Shown: one piece after another, positions 23,301 to 34,506 of the stretch
Position numbering within the stretch: position 1 is the first letter of the stretch
Layout of the letters: the number at the start of each line of letters is the position of its first letter
Assembly (NCBI RefSeq): GCF_016801865.2
Contig: NC_068939.1
Location: 129,484,917-129,548,916 of the forward strand
Direction of reading: 5' to 3'
Source: Culex pipiens pallens
Lineage: Eukaryota; Arthropoda; Insecta; Diptera; Culicidae
DNA length: 64,000 nt
Notes under the pieces: generated by a model
What the model was told of the DNA's origin: nothing
Database searches by the model: none
The model's input: the letters and a program-made list of their open reading frames with translations, nothing else
Translations under genes and position numbers: made by a program

Positions 23301-26300
23301 AAATCGTCCTAAATGCAAATTTTGATTAAAATTCTCCGTAAAAAGTAGTGGAGCAATTTCAATCCTAGTGAAGAAACTTTTGAACAAACAATCAGGGTTA
23401 CCAGGTATTTTTTTTTAAATCTGACAAAGTATCGATTAAAAATCTTGAAAAATCTGGCAGACAAAAATCTATAACCTAAATGGTGAAGGTGAGGGAGGAT
23501 ATGAATTTTAGAATTCAAATGTTTAAACTGATTTAATAGCCTCAAAATGATGAATTTACATTTTTTTAAAGAAAAACATATTTTATTTTTATTTTCAATT
23601 AAATTCTTTTATTTTCAAAATGGCCATAACGTGAAAAATCTGGCAAAATCTGTCAATATCTGGCACAGAGAACGGTTAATCTTTATTTTGGCTGACACTC
23701 CAAAAATCTGGCATCCCCAGATTTATCTGGCAACCTGGCAACCATGCAAACAATTCTCTTCAAAATAAAATAAGAAAATTTCCTTAATTATTCACAGACT
23801 TTTTCAACATTTAAAAAAAATCCCTTCGGTCAAATTACTTGCTTAGAGCGACTCCTAACAGGTAGAAAAAATCAAAACTACAAAATACCAACTTATTTGG
23901 AAGTTATCTTGACAGCAAAAAACGTTTGTGTGCTTGGATTCAGCTTATTTCTTGTATTCAATAAGAGCGCATGATCATACCACTCGCTTAGAGCGGATCC
24001 TAGTAATGCAAATAGATTTCGTAGTTTAGTTATTATCAGTTAATCGGCAATTTTGTACAACTTTTTTTTCCAGATTGGTCGCCGCAAGCAAGAGTTCACC
24101 GAAACTGAGAAAGAAGTAACGGAAACGGTTAAAATCAAGTAAGGAATTGGCTAAAATTAAAATATATTTTTTAAACTAATGTTCTTGTTTTTTTTTCCAC
24201 AGACGCGAAATTACTGCCCAAGAAGTTGCCACGCTAAATCAGGAGGTCGCCACGGGAAGTGGTTCCAATAGTCAGCTAAATGCCGGTAAGTTAAGTTTTG
24301 GCTGGTTTTGGGTTCGTGATGTAGATTCAAAAGCATACACTAGTTTGAGTTTGTTTCATACAGTACCATTCAATTTGTACAGCAAAAATTAGCTTGATAA
24401 AACCGTCAATGTGTTTTTAATAGAAAACAATTTAAATCGTTTAGATTGTTTGACCGATTTTCTCTGTTCGTTTATAGTGCTGCCACGTGTTTGCATTTAG
24501 GGACACAGAAAGTGTCCTTCTTCCTTTGCTCTTTATATGTGAGGTGTGTAATAGCCTAGCAGAGTTAACTCAAAATAGACTAAGTTCTGTTCATCACACA
24601 TAACTGCTGTGCACAAAAAAAAAATGTACAAAAAGACACACTCACCTCTGCAAGCCACTTTTCTGTTGAGAGAAATCAATTTTTTTTAAAGAATTGACCA
24701 CTTTACACTTCTTTCCAGTGCACGTTCCCGAGTCGGAGGACGGCGGTTCGCTGCTGGGCAGTTCGCGCAAGTCCCTGGCGGACACGTCCGTGACGTCGAC
24801 GGCCGACCTGAGCGTCTTGTCCGGGGGCCACAGCCAGCGGTCCCAGCAGGCCTTCGAGATGTACTACGACGAGCAGCCGCTGCAGCAACAGAACCAGCAC
24901 CTCCACCAGCCCCAGCTCCATTCGAAGCCGATCGAAAGTGGAGAAGATGACGGAGGTGGCGACGGAGGCGAAAGTAGTCCCGGGTAAGTGTTTTGAGCAG
25001 TTTTTTGTCTGTCCCCGATGATCTGTGTGAGCTTGAACTTGCCAATGCTGCCGTATCTTGTCGCCTCGAAGAAGTCCTCGTCCGCCTGTGCCAATTTCAA
25101 CCACCCTCTTTTGTTGGTTTAGCACAAGTCTTTGTTGCTTTTTTTTTGTTAAAATTCTAGGGAAAAACGCAAAAAAGTTTTAATAAGGACTCTCGTTTTT
25201 CGACTTTATTCTCCCTCCACCTCCCTTTTTTTCTTAAGCCGTCATTATTTTTCAGATTACGGAAACGAGCGGTTATTATCGGGGCGAAATACAAACCCAC
25301 CAAGGGCCCAACGTAAGTTCTGTGGTGGCCACTGGCAGTTTTGTGTTGGATTTGGGGCGTTAAATTTGTATAAATTACTGTATATAATACAAAGCTGTGT
25401 TGTTAGATCAGAAACATTGCTGTACATTTAAGAATCATTCATATTACGCTATAATAGATCTGTTGGTTCCTTACAAAGCGGTTCAACAACTTCCGCTCGG
25501 AACATTGTCTTTGCCGTATTGCTAAAGTTAAATTCTGTTTAGAGTTAGCTTAAAATTTTTGTTTAGAGCTAACTTAAAAAATGTCGAAAGGACATACCGA
25601 TGCCCGAGTGCTCTCTTGTACTAATTTTGCTGAGATTCCTATCTAGATAAAACAAGAGAGCACAACGGCATCGATACGTTACCCTCATGACATTGGGTCT
25701 GGGGGTGAGGCTTGGTCATACAAAATTCCGCAGTTTTATATGACCTTATCCCCCATTTTGATCGGTTAGAAGAGGTTTTTCTTTTTTACGGGTGACGAAG
25801 AACTGCGGCGAGAGTGTCATTCTGCGATGTCGCAGATAAATTCCCTGGCTGATTTTGGAATCCTGCAGCTCTTCCTGGTCCAGCGAAAAAACATTGCTAG
25901 TTCTACCGAAACTTATCCATCAAACAAATAATATTTTCAGTAAACCAGGTTTTCAAACGGAACCAAACCATAAAGACAGCTTCTGGATGGATACAATCGC
26001 ATCGACTCCACAAACAACTTCCACTCATAATTTAAGATTTCTCGACTTAAAATTCAGGTTTTCAAAAGCCACATATTTTTCATTCTTGCTAAAAAACAAT
26101 TTTTAATGATCGATAACAATACTCTCTACTTTTGGCGAACAGTAAATTGGTTCCACTTTGACAGTTCAAAATTGAGGCCGTTTTGCGAACCACTATTCAG
26201 CACCCAGGGCAGTATAACAAACAAAGATTTGCGCGAAAACATGTTTCGGTATTTTTTTTTAACCTTTTCTCCACTGGCGTTTATGAAAACGACACCAATT

Positions 26301-29300
26301 GATTCCATGTGATTTTCTACAAATATTGCATTTTTAAACTACAAAAACAACGGCAAATAAAGATATTGACGAAAAACACATACAATGGGGTAAATGGGGC
26401 AAATTGGGCCCTTGCCGTGATTTGCCTTCAATAAAAATATCACACATAAATTCCTCGTGATTTTCCCCTTAAAATAACATATTTTGCAACTATAGGCAAT
26501 TACGGAATTTCAAGCTATTTAATTTGACATAATTTCCCGCTGATGAGAGTGTCACCAATTAAAATCTCGTGTTTTTTTTAAACAAAAAATAAGATGCCTT
26601 CAAACTGTAAAAACAACGGCAATTTAAGATATCGACGAAAAACAAATAAAATGGGGTAAATGAGTCAAAAAAGATCCTTGCTGTCATGTGCCATAGATGA
26701 AAATGTCACAAATTGATTTCTTGTGATTTTCTACACAAAATAACATACTTTAAACCTGTAGGAAACTACAGAAATCCAAGATACTTTAGAAGTGCGGCAA
26801 ACATTTGTTATGAGCAGAGCATGAGCATGAGCATGGTTGACTGCCAATGAGCTGCTACTCCGTTATTGACAGATCAGCTGAAGTTAAACAATGAATAAAA
26901 AATGATCAGTGGGAGCTAACCATCCGTTCCCTATTTAACCCCTGAAGACCCCGAATTTATTAGTCAATACCGGCGCCCTCCCAAGAAGCCTGCAGTTCAA
27001 CAAAAGGGAGGAATGTTAGTCCGATAGTTGAAGTTGCAGACTCATCAAGCACATAGTTTTTCGCTATATACTTGTTGATACCGCTTGAGACCGTTGAATC
27101 CACAGCATCTCCTTCAAGCATCACGTGATTATTTATTTTTTTGGGTTAGTAGGATAAGGTATTGGCTTTTCGATGCCTCCCGAGCTACGATGCTATGGGG
27201 AGGACTTTCATAACAAACCCGTCGGCGAGCCTTCCGAGCAACGATGCTATGGGAAGGTCTTTCTAATTAGCACACCAAAACACTCGCGCACAGGTATTTA
27301 AATACTGATTTATGTAAAGCACTTTTCTATTGCAAATTTAATTTCTTTCCCACGTCCTTATAAAATATATGTTTTTTTTTTCTCGAAATATTGGCATCTG
27401 GGAACAGAATAGTGGTTCGCAAAGCGGCCTCAATTTAGAACTGTCAAAGCGGAACCAATTTGCTGTTTGCAAAACGATACCAAGAAATGGCAAGTATTGT
27501 AATCGATCGCGTCGATCTTTTGAAATATTTGAAGTCAACCAATCAAAACAAGTCACTCCAGCAGCAAAAATATGTTATGCTTGAGCTTGAACAAAGCCTT
27601 CAACTTTGTTTATGTTTACAGCTGTAGTGCAGTTGTAGTAGCGGGGAGCATTCGAAAATCACGTTACGCAATCTGTCTTTTCAGCACCCAGATTGGCATT
27701 AAGTCTAGCAAAACAATGCCAAAGGGCCGTTGTGGGTTTGTAAACAAAGAGTGTATCCCTTTCATGCCAGATGTAAACATCCTCTAGCGTGAGCAGGACA
27801 CACTCTTTGTTTACAAACCCACAACGGCCCTTTGGCATTGTTTTGCTTGAAGTGTAAAAAGTCAAATAAAAAAGGTTTTTTTTAGTTCTTTTATTACGTA
27901 ACGCAGATGGGGGGGAGGGGGGTTCGGAGACCGTGTTACGCTCCATACCATTTTTTTTTAGATTTGTTTGGAAATGTTATTACGAGGGGAGGGGTTGAAA
28001 GGGTCTGAAAATTGTTTTTTTTTTGCATTTCGTAATAAAAGAACGCTCCCTAACTATTTTTTTTTTTCTGAAAAAGCCAAGCCCTTAATAATACTTACAA
28101 CCAATACTTAAGAAGCGATCTGACACTGAATGGGACTGCTCGATATTTGAAATAACCTTCTGTCAGCTATCATTTCCGAAAACGAAATTTGCGCCTATCA
28201 TGATCGTCATTGCTTGGCGACGGTCGGTGAACGTAAACACAAACACGAAACGAACGAAAAATAAGCATCACTCCAGCAGCCGCCTGAACGAGACAACGTG
28301 CTCTCTCTCTCTTCCTCGAGAGCTCTTTCTCTGGTGACAGAAGTCATTGTGACAGAAGTTTGTGTGTGAAACGAACGGTAGCAGAATGTCAAAATCAGGT
28401 TGTCGTGGTGAAGACGGTTGAAGAGTTCTGTTACCTATCACAAACAAAGTCGAAATTTCGTAAGCACTGATTACAACTTTGCCGAAGTCAACTAAGCGAT
28501 CACAAAATCAGTTCTCAAGATACAGATTTTTAAATATTTTTATAGCTTTTTTGTATAGAAGTAGGGTGGCCCAAATCCAGTCATCCTCGGCTTTGAGCAA
28601 TTTGAGCTCGTTCTGACCTCGGTAACTTCTCCCTCTAATCGCTTGAAGTTTGTATGGGAAAAATCGTCAAAATGTATGAAGAAAGGAAACTATTTCTGTT
28701 GTTTTACATGTGGAAGGCGTCATAATTATCAATACTTCCCATTGCTTGGATGTAGAACCTTCATTCATTTTAGAACAACTTTCCCGAAGACACCATATTT
28801 TTTTTTTGCTAAAAAGTTGTTAGCTTCCGAAAATGAACATTTTTACGTGGGCATACCTACGTTTTAGACTGCTTTCACTGCGAATCTTGTTAATCCGGTG
28901 TTATTCAATAACTAATGTTATTAGAGTTTAGTAAAGAAACACCACTGTTTCCGCCACATTTGCTTTTTTTACAGGTTATTTAATTTCTTCATTCCATCCA
29001 AGTTTGTCAAACTGTTCAACATAAACAAATTCGTTATAAATTGCCTCATACCTATTATTGATTGTTGGATTTGTGAAAGCTAGTCTTTCTCTTAGTTTAT
29101 GTATATAGAGTCGAGATAATCGTTCTCTCAAAATTTATTGAGGGCTCAGTGCCAAAATCGATAGAATAATGGTACCAACTCACACCATCATAACAAATGA
29201 GTTCATTCGTTAGTTGAATCAATAAATCTCCAACAAGTGTCATACATCGACTTCTGACTGCTCCTTGGTCACCAAGCTGTGGTGGCCGAGGCAGCTAAGT

Positions 29301-31356
29301 CATTGGATTGGTTTGTCAAAGGTCTCTGGTTCGATTCCCGTTGTCGACACTTTTGGTTTTTTGTTTGACGGATGAAGTTTTTTTGCAAATGAACCCCGAG
29401 AGAATAGTTCTATCGCCCATCTCGAGCTGTGTTCTCTGCGTCCGTGAATGGTACCACTATTCTCTCGACTCGAGACCATCATTCTCTCGGACTAGCGCTG
29501 CCAGTTTTGACAGATCAGCTATAAGGTTTATTTGATTTTCAATGCAGAACTACAATCAGATCATATTCATAGTAAAATAATAGGAACCATGCTCTTCCAA
29601 TACACTGTAAATATTAAACTCACCATATCTATCAAATTTTCTTCATCTCACCTGTAAATTGGCAACTCACGGGTGTAGCAAAACCAAAACCGATTTCACC
29701 TTTAATCACATCGCCTTCTTCCCCCCATTCAGGTCCGCCATCGGCTCTATGAGCGTGGTAGCGCGCAGCCCTTCGGCGACCCAGCTGGCGACACCACGCG
29801 CCATGTCCCCCCAGGACGTGGTCCGCATCTACGTTCCGCCGGCCCCGCCCGAGGAGAAGCAGCAGCAGTCGCACCCGCTCCAAAAGGGCACACCCAACTC
29901 GGCGTCGACGACCACGGTGGTTGCGGCAGCGATGAAGAAGGATTCGCCGGGTCGGAACACGAACCGGTACTCGAACGGGTCGAATTACTCTGGGGGTGGT
30001 GGTGGGGGGACGCCGGTGGTTGTTAGTCGGGCGAGTAATTACAATGACGAGGAGGAGGAAGAGGCAAAGACGCGGCGGAACAGCGAGATTGAGCTGTATA
30101 GTGGGCGGTTTGAGTACGGGAGTGATTACGGGACGACGACGTCGTCGATTCAGAACTACGGGGTGAACGGGCGGTCGACGTCGAGCTCGAGGAGGGGAAG
30201 TATGTCGCGGAAGAGTCCGGCGCCGATGCTGGACGGGGAGTTTATTATTGAGTGTAGTCATTTGAAGGGGCGGAAGTACGTTCCGGATCATCACGCGAGT
30301 CACACGAGTTTGACGCAGGGTGGGAGGGGGGTTAGGAACGGGTCGGAGAGTAATATCCACCGGATGACGTCGTTTGAGGAGCTTGCCAAGAATAAGGTGA
30401 CGACGGGTGGAAGTAATAGCAGCTTGTTGAAGCACGTGAACGATGACTATATAATAAGGCAGATGGTAAGGGCTAGGGGAAGTCGGATGACGAAGAGTGA
30501 AATTTACGAAACTGTGGACAGCAGTGAGAGTGGAAGCAACGATCGGTACGAGATTTATGCGTCGATCAACTCGCAAAAGATTTCCAGAGGCCACAAGAGC
30601 GATTACAACATTCAGTACAAGAACATGTCGACGAGGGGAGCAATGGCCGTGGGGGAGAGTGTCGGTGGTCACGATTACAACAGTATCGAGTATAAAACGT
30701 TCAAGACTCGGCAGAGCAGCCGAGAGAGTGGCAACGACAGCAGTCCCTTCGACTACGACCTACTGCCGGACGGGCGTCACGAGAACAGCGCCCTGCGAGA
30801 CTACAACCGATTCTTCAACAACGAAGACGACGACGAGGACAAGCTGCTGAACAAATCCTCGGACGAATCGTCCACAAGTCCTCCGCCCCACCGCCAGCAA
30901 GTGCAATACGTCCAGCAGAAGCCCTCCCCGATGAGTCCGAACGTCGAAGCAGTCCCACTCCTCTCATCCCCAACAGTCCGCAAAACATCCATCCCATCGT
31001 CCTCCTCGATTCCCGTGAGCAACAGCATGAAACGCAACAAAAAGCAACCCTCAACCACGGAACAAAACTTCCGCCTCGAGCTCTCTTCCCCGCTGACCTC
31101 CTCCAACCGCCGCCACGACGCACCCTCAAGCTCTTCTTCGCGCATTCCGGTGATCAAATCGCCCACCTCCCCCACAAGCTCCCTCCAGGGTTCGCTCCGG
31201 CAGCCGAACCGATCGCGCATTCCAACGACCGCCACCAACGGCAGTCGACGCATCGGCACGTCCAGCTCGGCGCACCAAATTCAACAAAGCGGCGGCGCCG
31301 ATTCCAACAAGATTCGCATCAAGGTCAACCAGTCACAGTCGTACAGTTCCGGCTAG
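5353..31356 (+). CDS. RN-tre: RN-tre / USP6NL-like Rab GTPase-activating protein (TBC domain), 1083 aa
   Basis: A TBC-domain GAP that stimulates GTP hydrolysis by Rab5-class GTPases and so controls endocytic traffic (known for human USP6NL and fly RN-tre). Exons: 5353-5495, 18444-18858, 18912-19044, 19104-19249, 19317-19466, 19530-19700, 24074-24138, 24203-24285, 24719-24983, 25256-25312, 29733-31356. All junctions are GT-AG and in phase. The start is the ATG of MMDEDALIARAKEE, and the N-terminus with its DPWEDP motif matches USP6NL. The TBC domain spans about residues 100-310, beginning near YKGIPDKLR. The arginine finger is R154 in IDSDVNR and the glutamine finger is Q191 in YCQGM, so it should be active. 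The tail after about residue 390 is low complexity (His/Gln, then Ser/Thr/Arg), ends YSSG, and makes the protein longer than human USP6NL (about 830 aa). Confidence 0.93.
6895..7498. mobile_element. TIR element with TTTG-repeat ends (604 bp)
   Basis: The left end GAAGCCGCTGTTGCACTATC and the inverse of the right end GAAGCCGTTATTACACTATC match over about 55 bp. The match includes a run of (CAAA)n and CTAGACAAGACAC. The right arm carries more tetranucleotide copies than the left. No clear target duplication was found. The ends resemble those of the TTAA MITE at 9253. Confidence 0.7.
9253..9464. mobile_element. TTAA-flanked MITE, piggyBac-like (212 bp)
   Basis: TTAA occurs at 9249-9252 and 9465-9468. 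The inverted repeats start GAAGCTATTACAATAC and GAAGCCATTACACTAC and continue through CAAACAAACTCGCACTTTTT. A TTAA duplication points to the piggyBac or Kolobok group. A diverged relative is at 40124-40281. Confidence 0.78.
9924..10355. mobile_element. CTGCC-type MITE, family B copy 1 (432 bp)
   Basis: 28-bp inverted repeats begin CTGCCGTTCTACGCATAATT. The target duplication TTTA is at 9920-9923 and 10356-10359. The TIR core (TACGCATAATTGTCCCA) is repeated internally near 10090 and 10255, giving a modular structure. Confidence 0.85.
10721..10990. mobile_element. CTGCC-type MITE, family B copy 2, truncated
   Basis: It starts CTGCCGTTCTACGCATAATT and matches copy 1 in inverse orientation, including the internal TIR-like modules. 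It stops near 10990 without a second end. Confidence 0.75.
11214..12046 (+). mobile_element. Non-autonomous non-LTR retroposon, 833 bp, with hexamer tail
   Basis: A 19-bp direct duplication (11195-11213 and 12047-12065, beginning ATTGATCG and ending GTTTGT) brackets the element. It ends in about three copies of CATGCT. Precise target duplications plus a short tandem-repeat tail indicate target-primed reverse transcription. There is no long ORF. A relative in the other orientation starts with the inverse hexamers near 26818. Confidence 0.8.
13019..13890. mobile_element. Degenerate hAT-like element
   Basis: The left end reads CAGGGGTGCCCATCC and continues with GCGGGCC and GGCGGGCCGG, the style of Charlie-like hAT ends. 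A related GC-rich stretch (CGTCGCGGGCTGGATG) lies at about 13860. The interior is AT-rich and non-coding, and no 8-bp duplication is visible, so the right boundary is approximate. Confidence 0.45.
14197..14570. repeat. Three tandem copies of a palindromic MITE-like unit
   Basis: Three units with a period of 123-124 bp. Each starts with GTTATCTAAGCCCGAGCTC (14201, 14325, 14448) and ends with GTAGATAACTCTA, so each unit carries its own inverted ends. The third is slightly more diverged. The open frames across the array arise from the repetition and are not treated as genes. Confidence 0.85.
14998..15266. mobile_element. CTGCC-type MITE, family C copy 1 (269 bp)
   Basis: The ends are CTGCCCATAATTGAA and the inverse CTGCCCACCATTGAA. 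The target duplication TGGA is at 14994-14997 and 15267-15270. It has the same length and nearly the same sequence as the copy at 35541-35809. Confidence 0.88.
16138..17307 (+). mobile_element. Inverted-repeat element with a GC-rich, intron-containing cargo
   Basis: The ends TTCACTCAAAA (16138) and TTTTGAGTGAA (17307) extend into about 45 bp of imperfect inverted repeat rich in TTACGTG motifs. TACGTG-rich subterminal repeats follow on both sides. The centre (about 16430-16990) is GC-richer and unlike the arms. It has a good donor TTGGTAAGT at 16480 and an acceptor TTTCTTTACAG ending at 16535, giving a 56-bp intron, and a cluster of AATAAA at about 17005-17030. This looks like a captured transcribed segment. 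No clear target duplication was found. Confidence 0.6.
16645..16878 (+). pseudogene. Unrecognised 77-codon frame in captured segment
   Basis: An ATG-initiated frame (MAIKIGATVVTPTSGQG...) lies downstream of the small intron inside the inverted-repeat element. A second short frame just upstream, read from the acceptor, ends in EILTGANISDLTDP and a stop. I recognise neither. Given the setting they are probably remnants of a captured host gene. A shadow frame is equally possible. Confidence 0.3.
17336..17560. mobile_element. MITE with GGTACGTTCGTTTGA ends (225 bp)
   Basis: The perfect 15-bp inverted repeats GGTACGTTCGTTTGA and TCAAACGAACGTACC bound a sequence with internal copies of GTGCCGCACTC and CGAGTTTC-like motifs. 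The target duplication is unclear. Confidence 0.7.
20070..20505. repeat. Long near-perfect hairpin (arms about 210 bp)
   Basis: The left arm, about 20070-20283, pairs with the right arm, about 20294-20504, around a loop of only about 10 bases. Matching landmarks are ATTATGCATGGATGAATGGA on the left and its exact inverse on the right, then the paired blocks ACATATTTTGAATTTG and TTGCAAACCTTTTTC. It lies in a transcribed intron, so the pre-mRNA could fold into long dsRNA. Confidence 0.9.
21418..21853 (+). mobile_element. Retroposon, 436 bp, with GATTA-repeat tail
   Basis: A 25-bp exact direct duplication (21393-21417 and 21854-21878) brackets the element. It ends in (GATTA)n directly before the duplication. 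Such a pentamer tail and long duplication indicate a non-LTR 3' fragment or SINE. No pol III boxes are evident at its 5' end and no coding was recognised, so it is probably a 5'-truncated LINE of unknown clade. Confidence 0.82.
22057..22438. mobile_element. Pogo-like MITE, family G copy 1
   Basis: The ends GTCCAGACTCGGATTATCC and the inverse CAGTCCAGACTCGATTATCC are followed by GAGGCCTCGG, with further internal TTCGGATAAT motifs. Related copies start at 45741 and 61909. CAGTCC ends after TA fit the pogo/Tigger branch of Tc1-mariner. Confidence 0.7.
26818..27270 (-). mobile_element. Fragment of the hexamer-tailed retroposon family
   Basis: On + it begins with about three copies of AGCATG, the inverse of the CATGCT tail at 12046. 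It continues with GTTGACTGCCAATGAG and other GC-richer sequence similar in style to 11214-12046. The 5' end (right side) is not delimited. Confidence 0.5.
27707..27847. repeat. Perfect 48-bp inverted repeat with 45-bp spacer
   Basis: Arm 27707-27754 and arm 27800-27847 are exact reverse complements over 48 bases. They contain CCAAAGGGCCGTTGTGGG and its inverse. The spacer is unique and there is no target duplication at the arm ends. Confidence 0.92.
27883..28054. mobile_element. Small MITE with TTCTTTTATTACG ends
   Basis: The left end TTAGTTCTTTTATTACGTAA and the inverse of the right end GTTAGGGAGCGTTCTTTTAT align, with GGGAGC missing on the left. G-rich tracts fill the centre. A partial related end (GGGAGCGTTCTTTTTTTACG) occurs near 33738. 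Confidence 0.6.
29277..29535 (+). mobile_element. tRNA-derived SINE
   Basis: The head reads GTGGTGGCCGAGGCAGCTAA (box A-like TGGCCGAGGCAGC), and 40 bases on comes GGTTCGATTCCCG (box B). The spacing and the leading bases resemble a Leu/Ser-type tRNA. The body extends past repeated GAGAGAATAGTTC / CTATTCTCTCG motifs. The 3' end and target duplication are not determined. Confidence 0.6.
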
Positions 31357-31599
31357 AGAAAACAAGGCAAGTACAGCTCTCAACTCCATTCCAGTTTAAA
31401 ACTCGTAGCTCGTAAGGAAATTTATTATTTTACACGGATCAGTTTTAAAACGATGTGTTCGAAAGCGTTTAGCGCGCGTTTAGAGACGAAAGGCACGGCT
31501 CTCTCCTCAAGCCGAGCGAGAGAGTGAAAGGCTTTCTTAATTTTAAATTTTGCAGAGAAGTTTTTTTTTTTAAGAAATGCTCAGTTGCGCGAGAACGCA

Positions 31600-31605
31600 A
31601 ATAAA
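31600..31605 (+). terminator. Candidate RN-tre poly(A) signal
   Basis: AATAAA occurs 244 bases after the RN-tre stop codon and is the first canonical hexamer in the 3' region. Confidence 0.55.
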
Positions 31606-34506
31606 AATTTTACATGAACGTGCATTTATTTAAAACAGAAACAACACAACTTACTGAAAGTAGGAACAACAAATTGTGTTAGCAAAAAAAGTATAGCAAG
31701 TAACACAGCAAAAACAACACAAAACTGCAATATAGAAACTCCACTTGAACTCTAGCTAAATCCTGTTGATGTTTAAAACGAAGCATTCCCAAACTTTTTC
31801 TTTTAAGAAAAGGCAAGTTGCGATTGAAAATCGCAATTTTTTGTGTTGGCGAAGGCTCGAAATTTATCATTTTCCAACACAAACATCCAAACAAAAAGTG
31901 TAGAATACATGTTAGAAGTTTAGCGAAATAGTGCTTGTTAGCTCTCACTCACACACACAAAAAAAAAACAAACATCTTTCCGAATCGATGACAATATCAT
32001 TAATGTTGAAGAATGAAACGAGGAGCAATCTGAAGCGTTTTAAGAAACTACTTAACCTAGGCGTGTTTACTTTCTCGAAGCAATCTGTGAGAGGCGATGA
32101 GTTCAAATTTGTTTAAATTAAATTAAAAAAAAAAAAAAATTGTGTTTTCAGGCATTTTAAGACTAACGAAATAAGTTTCGGTTGATATTTTTACAAAATA
32201 TTAATTTAATGAAGTTTTTTAAAAGTCTGTGCACCTCAAAAAATGTCTGGCACAAGCTCAAATGTCTGTGAAACACAGACAAATCTGTGTATCTGGCATC
32301 ATTGGGTTGGTCACTGTTTCGTTTGACACTTTTTTAGTTTGTACCCCGTTGGTTGGTCAAAGTCAAACTAATCCCGTAAAAAATTTGACAGTTCTCGACC
32401 TGACGAAACACCCTACGAAATCGGGTAATCAAAAACAACCAACCAGTTGCCGATTTAGTCGGGATGCGTCAGGAGTAAGATTTTTAGTTGCCCTACGAAT
32501 AGACCGACTAAATTGGGTTGAGTCAGATTTTCTTTTTTTCACAGACTAAATCGGTAAAAAATCGGTTGTTTTTATAACCGATTCCGTCGGCCGATTTCGA
32601 CAACCGATTTTCCACCAGACGCTTATGTAAAGATTACACAGAAGTCTGTTGCCCGGTCGGCCGATTCGATGGCCAACGAATCGGCCGAAACCACCCGACT
32701 AGACCCGACTAAGTTATGCGAATTGTCGGATTTTTTTTACGGGGAAAAAGTGACGAACTGTCACTTTTTACACGGCGCTCACGCACACTATCAAAACAAA
32801 CGTTTGGTAGTGTGTGTGAACTCCGTGGGGGGTGTCAAACTAAAAAGTGATCGTCCGTTTGACATAACACGATTAGAAACCATTTCTGACAACTTTTTCC
32901 ATTTTAATGCAAAAAAAAAAAAAATTGACAAGTCAACATTTTTTCGATGGATCAACTATGGTCCCCTTGGAACGAGCTGTCAAGTAGGATCTGTCAAGAA
33001 GGGCCGCGAACTTTTTTTTTTGTAATTGATTCATTTTAAATTCTTTGCGGTCATACTTTATTGTGGATTTAGTTGGTAGTTGGATTTTCTGGCATCTTCT
33101 CCCGGTCACTGGAAACGGTAGTGGATAGACCTAGGGGTTCTCAATTGGAGTGAAAAAGTTCAAGATATAGAAAATATATGGCTTAAAATTTTGATTTTTA
33201 ATCACTTTTCCGACATTAGGAATAATTGTTTGAACATGGGTCGCAAATTTTTTATTCAGTCGGAAAAATATTATTTTTCTTGAATATAGTTTCATTTTTA
33301 ACCACATGATCACCCCTAATTCTGGCTCGATGCCGCCATCACGCAACCGAGTGCTCCGTTTGTTTGTCAACAAAGCTGCAGCTGGATGGTGAGACGAAGT
33401 GAGAGGGGGACAGTTTTTGACATTTTTATGCCCGCATCTGACCCGCCGCCTATTTCGTCGGTCGTTGAACCGACGGTCGTTTCCAACGACCGAGTCTAGC
33501 AAGGTACTGATCGTACAATATCTTTATGAACAATAATATCACAAATTCTAGCCTAATTTTTGGACCCAATTGGCATTGGAAACCATGCAGTTTATCAAAC
33601 TAATGAATGTAACAAAAATGCATTTTCGGTGGGCACTCAGGGGCTTGTTCCTGTTTCGTACAATCAAGCTCATGATTGGGATTTATCTCAGTACGCCCAC
33701 CGGATCAAGCCCCTCATTGCCCGCCGAAAAGCCATTTGGGAGCGTTCTTTTTTTACGTAAAGCAAAAATTTTGAATTTATTTTTTTGAATTTTAAAGTCA
33801 ATTCTTATAAAGATTAAAGAAAAGTTTAAAAGGTGTTTTCTCTTGGTATTTTTTTCCCAAATAAATTACAGAGTGGATTCGTCAACTTGAAATTTGCTAA
33901 CTTTGCTAATTTTGGGAACAAAAGAAGTAAAAATCAGTTGTAAAACTGATAAGACCAAAAAAGCTAAAGACTTTTTCGTGCTTTGACATGCACTACAACT
34001 TCTTCATGGCCTACTTTTGGTGAAATATGTTTTTCAAAAAAGTCATCGCAGCAGGAAATGGACCTGTTTTAGACCACCTTTTTCTTAGAGCTTTGTCATC
34101 TTCGGCAAAGTTGTAGGGCCTAAAATGTCCACAAACTTTATCCAAGACGTCAGAGCTCTTTGCGTTGAATACGAGTTTTGGGACCTTTTTTACAAACCCC
34201 CACCAAAAATAGTTTTTTGTCTAAAGCTATGTTAAATTTTGATTTTAGGCGATTACAATGTTCATAAGAGTTGTCAATTATAACAACAAACTATTTTGTC
34301 GAAGACGCCAAAGTGATAGGAGTTGTATGTGATGAGTTATAGCAAGAAATTGTGATAATCCTGGTATTCTTCGTACACTTCTCGTAAAGTGTTACAGCCT
34401 AGGAGGATTCTTTTTTTGAGGTTGCCAGGGATTAGAGTTTTGAGGCCACTGAGTTGGCTGGGACGTTTTGAATCTTGGTTTGGAGATTGGTTTCAATAGC
34501 TTTTAA

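Larger units (their letters stand above)
19701..24073 (+). other. RN-tre intron 6 (4.4 kb)
   Basis: It runs from the donor GTGAGT to the acceptor TTTTTTTCCAG. It contains a degenerate (ACTC)n-like simple repeat at 19840-19960, the long hairpin at 20070-20505, a G tract of about 18 bases near 20980, and a foldback region with nested elements at 21207-23115. No coding sequence was seen. Confidence 0.85.
25313..29732 (+). other. RN-tre intron 10 (4.4 kb)
   Basis: It lies between exon 10 and the large last exon. It holds a short hairpin (25598-25674), low-complexity repeats, a relative of the hexamer-tailed retroposon (about 26818-27270), a perfect 48-bp inverted repeat (27707-27847), a small MITE (27883-28054) and a tRNA-like SINE (29277 on). 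No host exon was seen. Confidence 0.8.

Noticed and set aside
29632..30672. 346-codon open frame on the minus strand
   Set aside because: It is the antisense shadow of the last RN-tre exon; the + frame joins in phase to ten upstream exons and has the coding-like composition.
30000..31300. EPS8-binding PxxDY motif in the RN-tre tail
   Set aside because: The nearest candidate, SPFDYD, lacks the required spacing.
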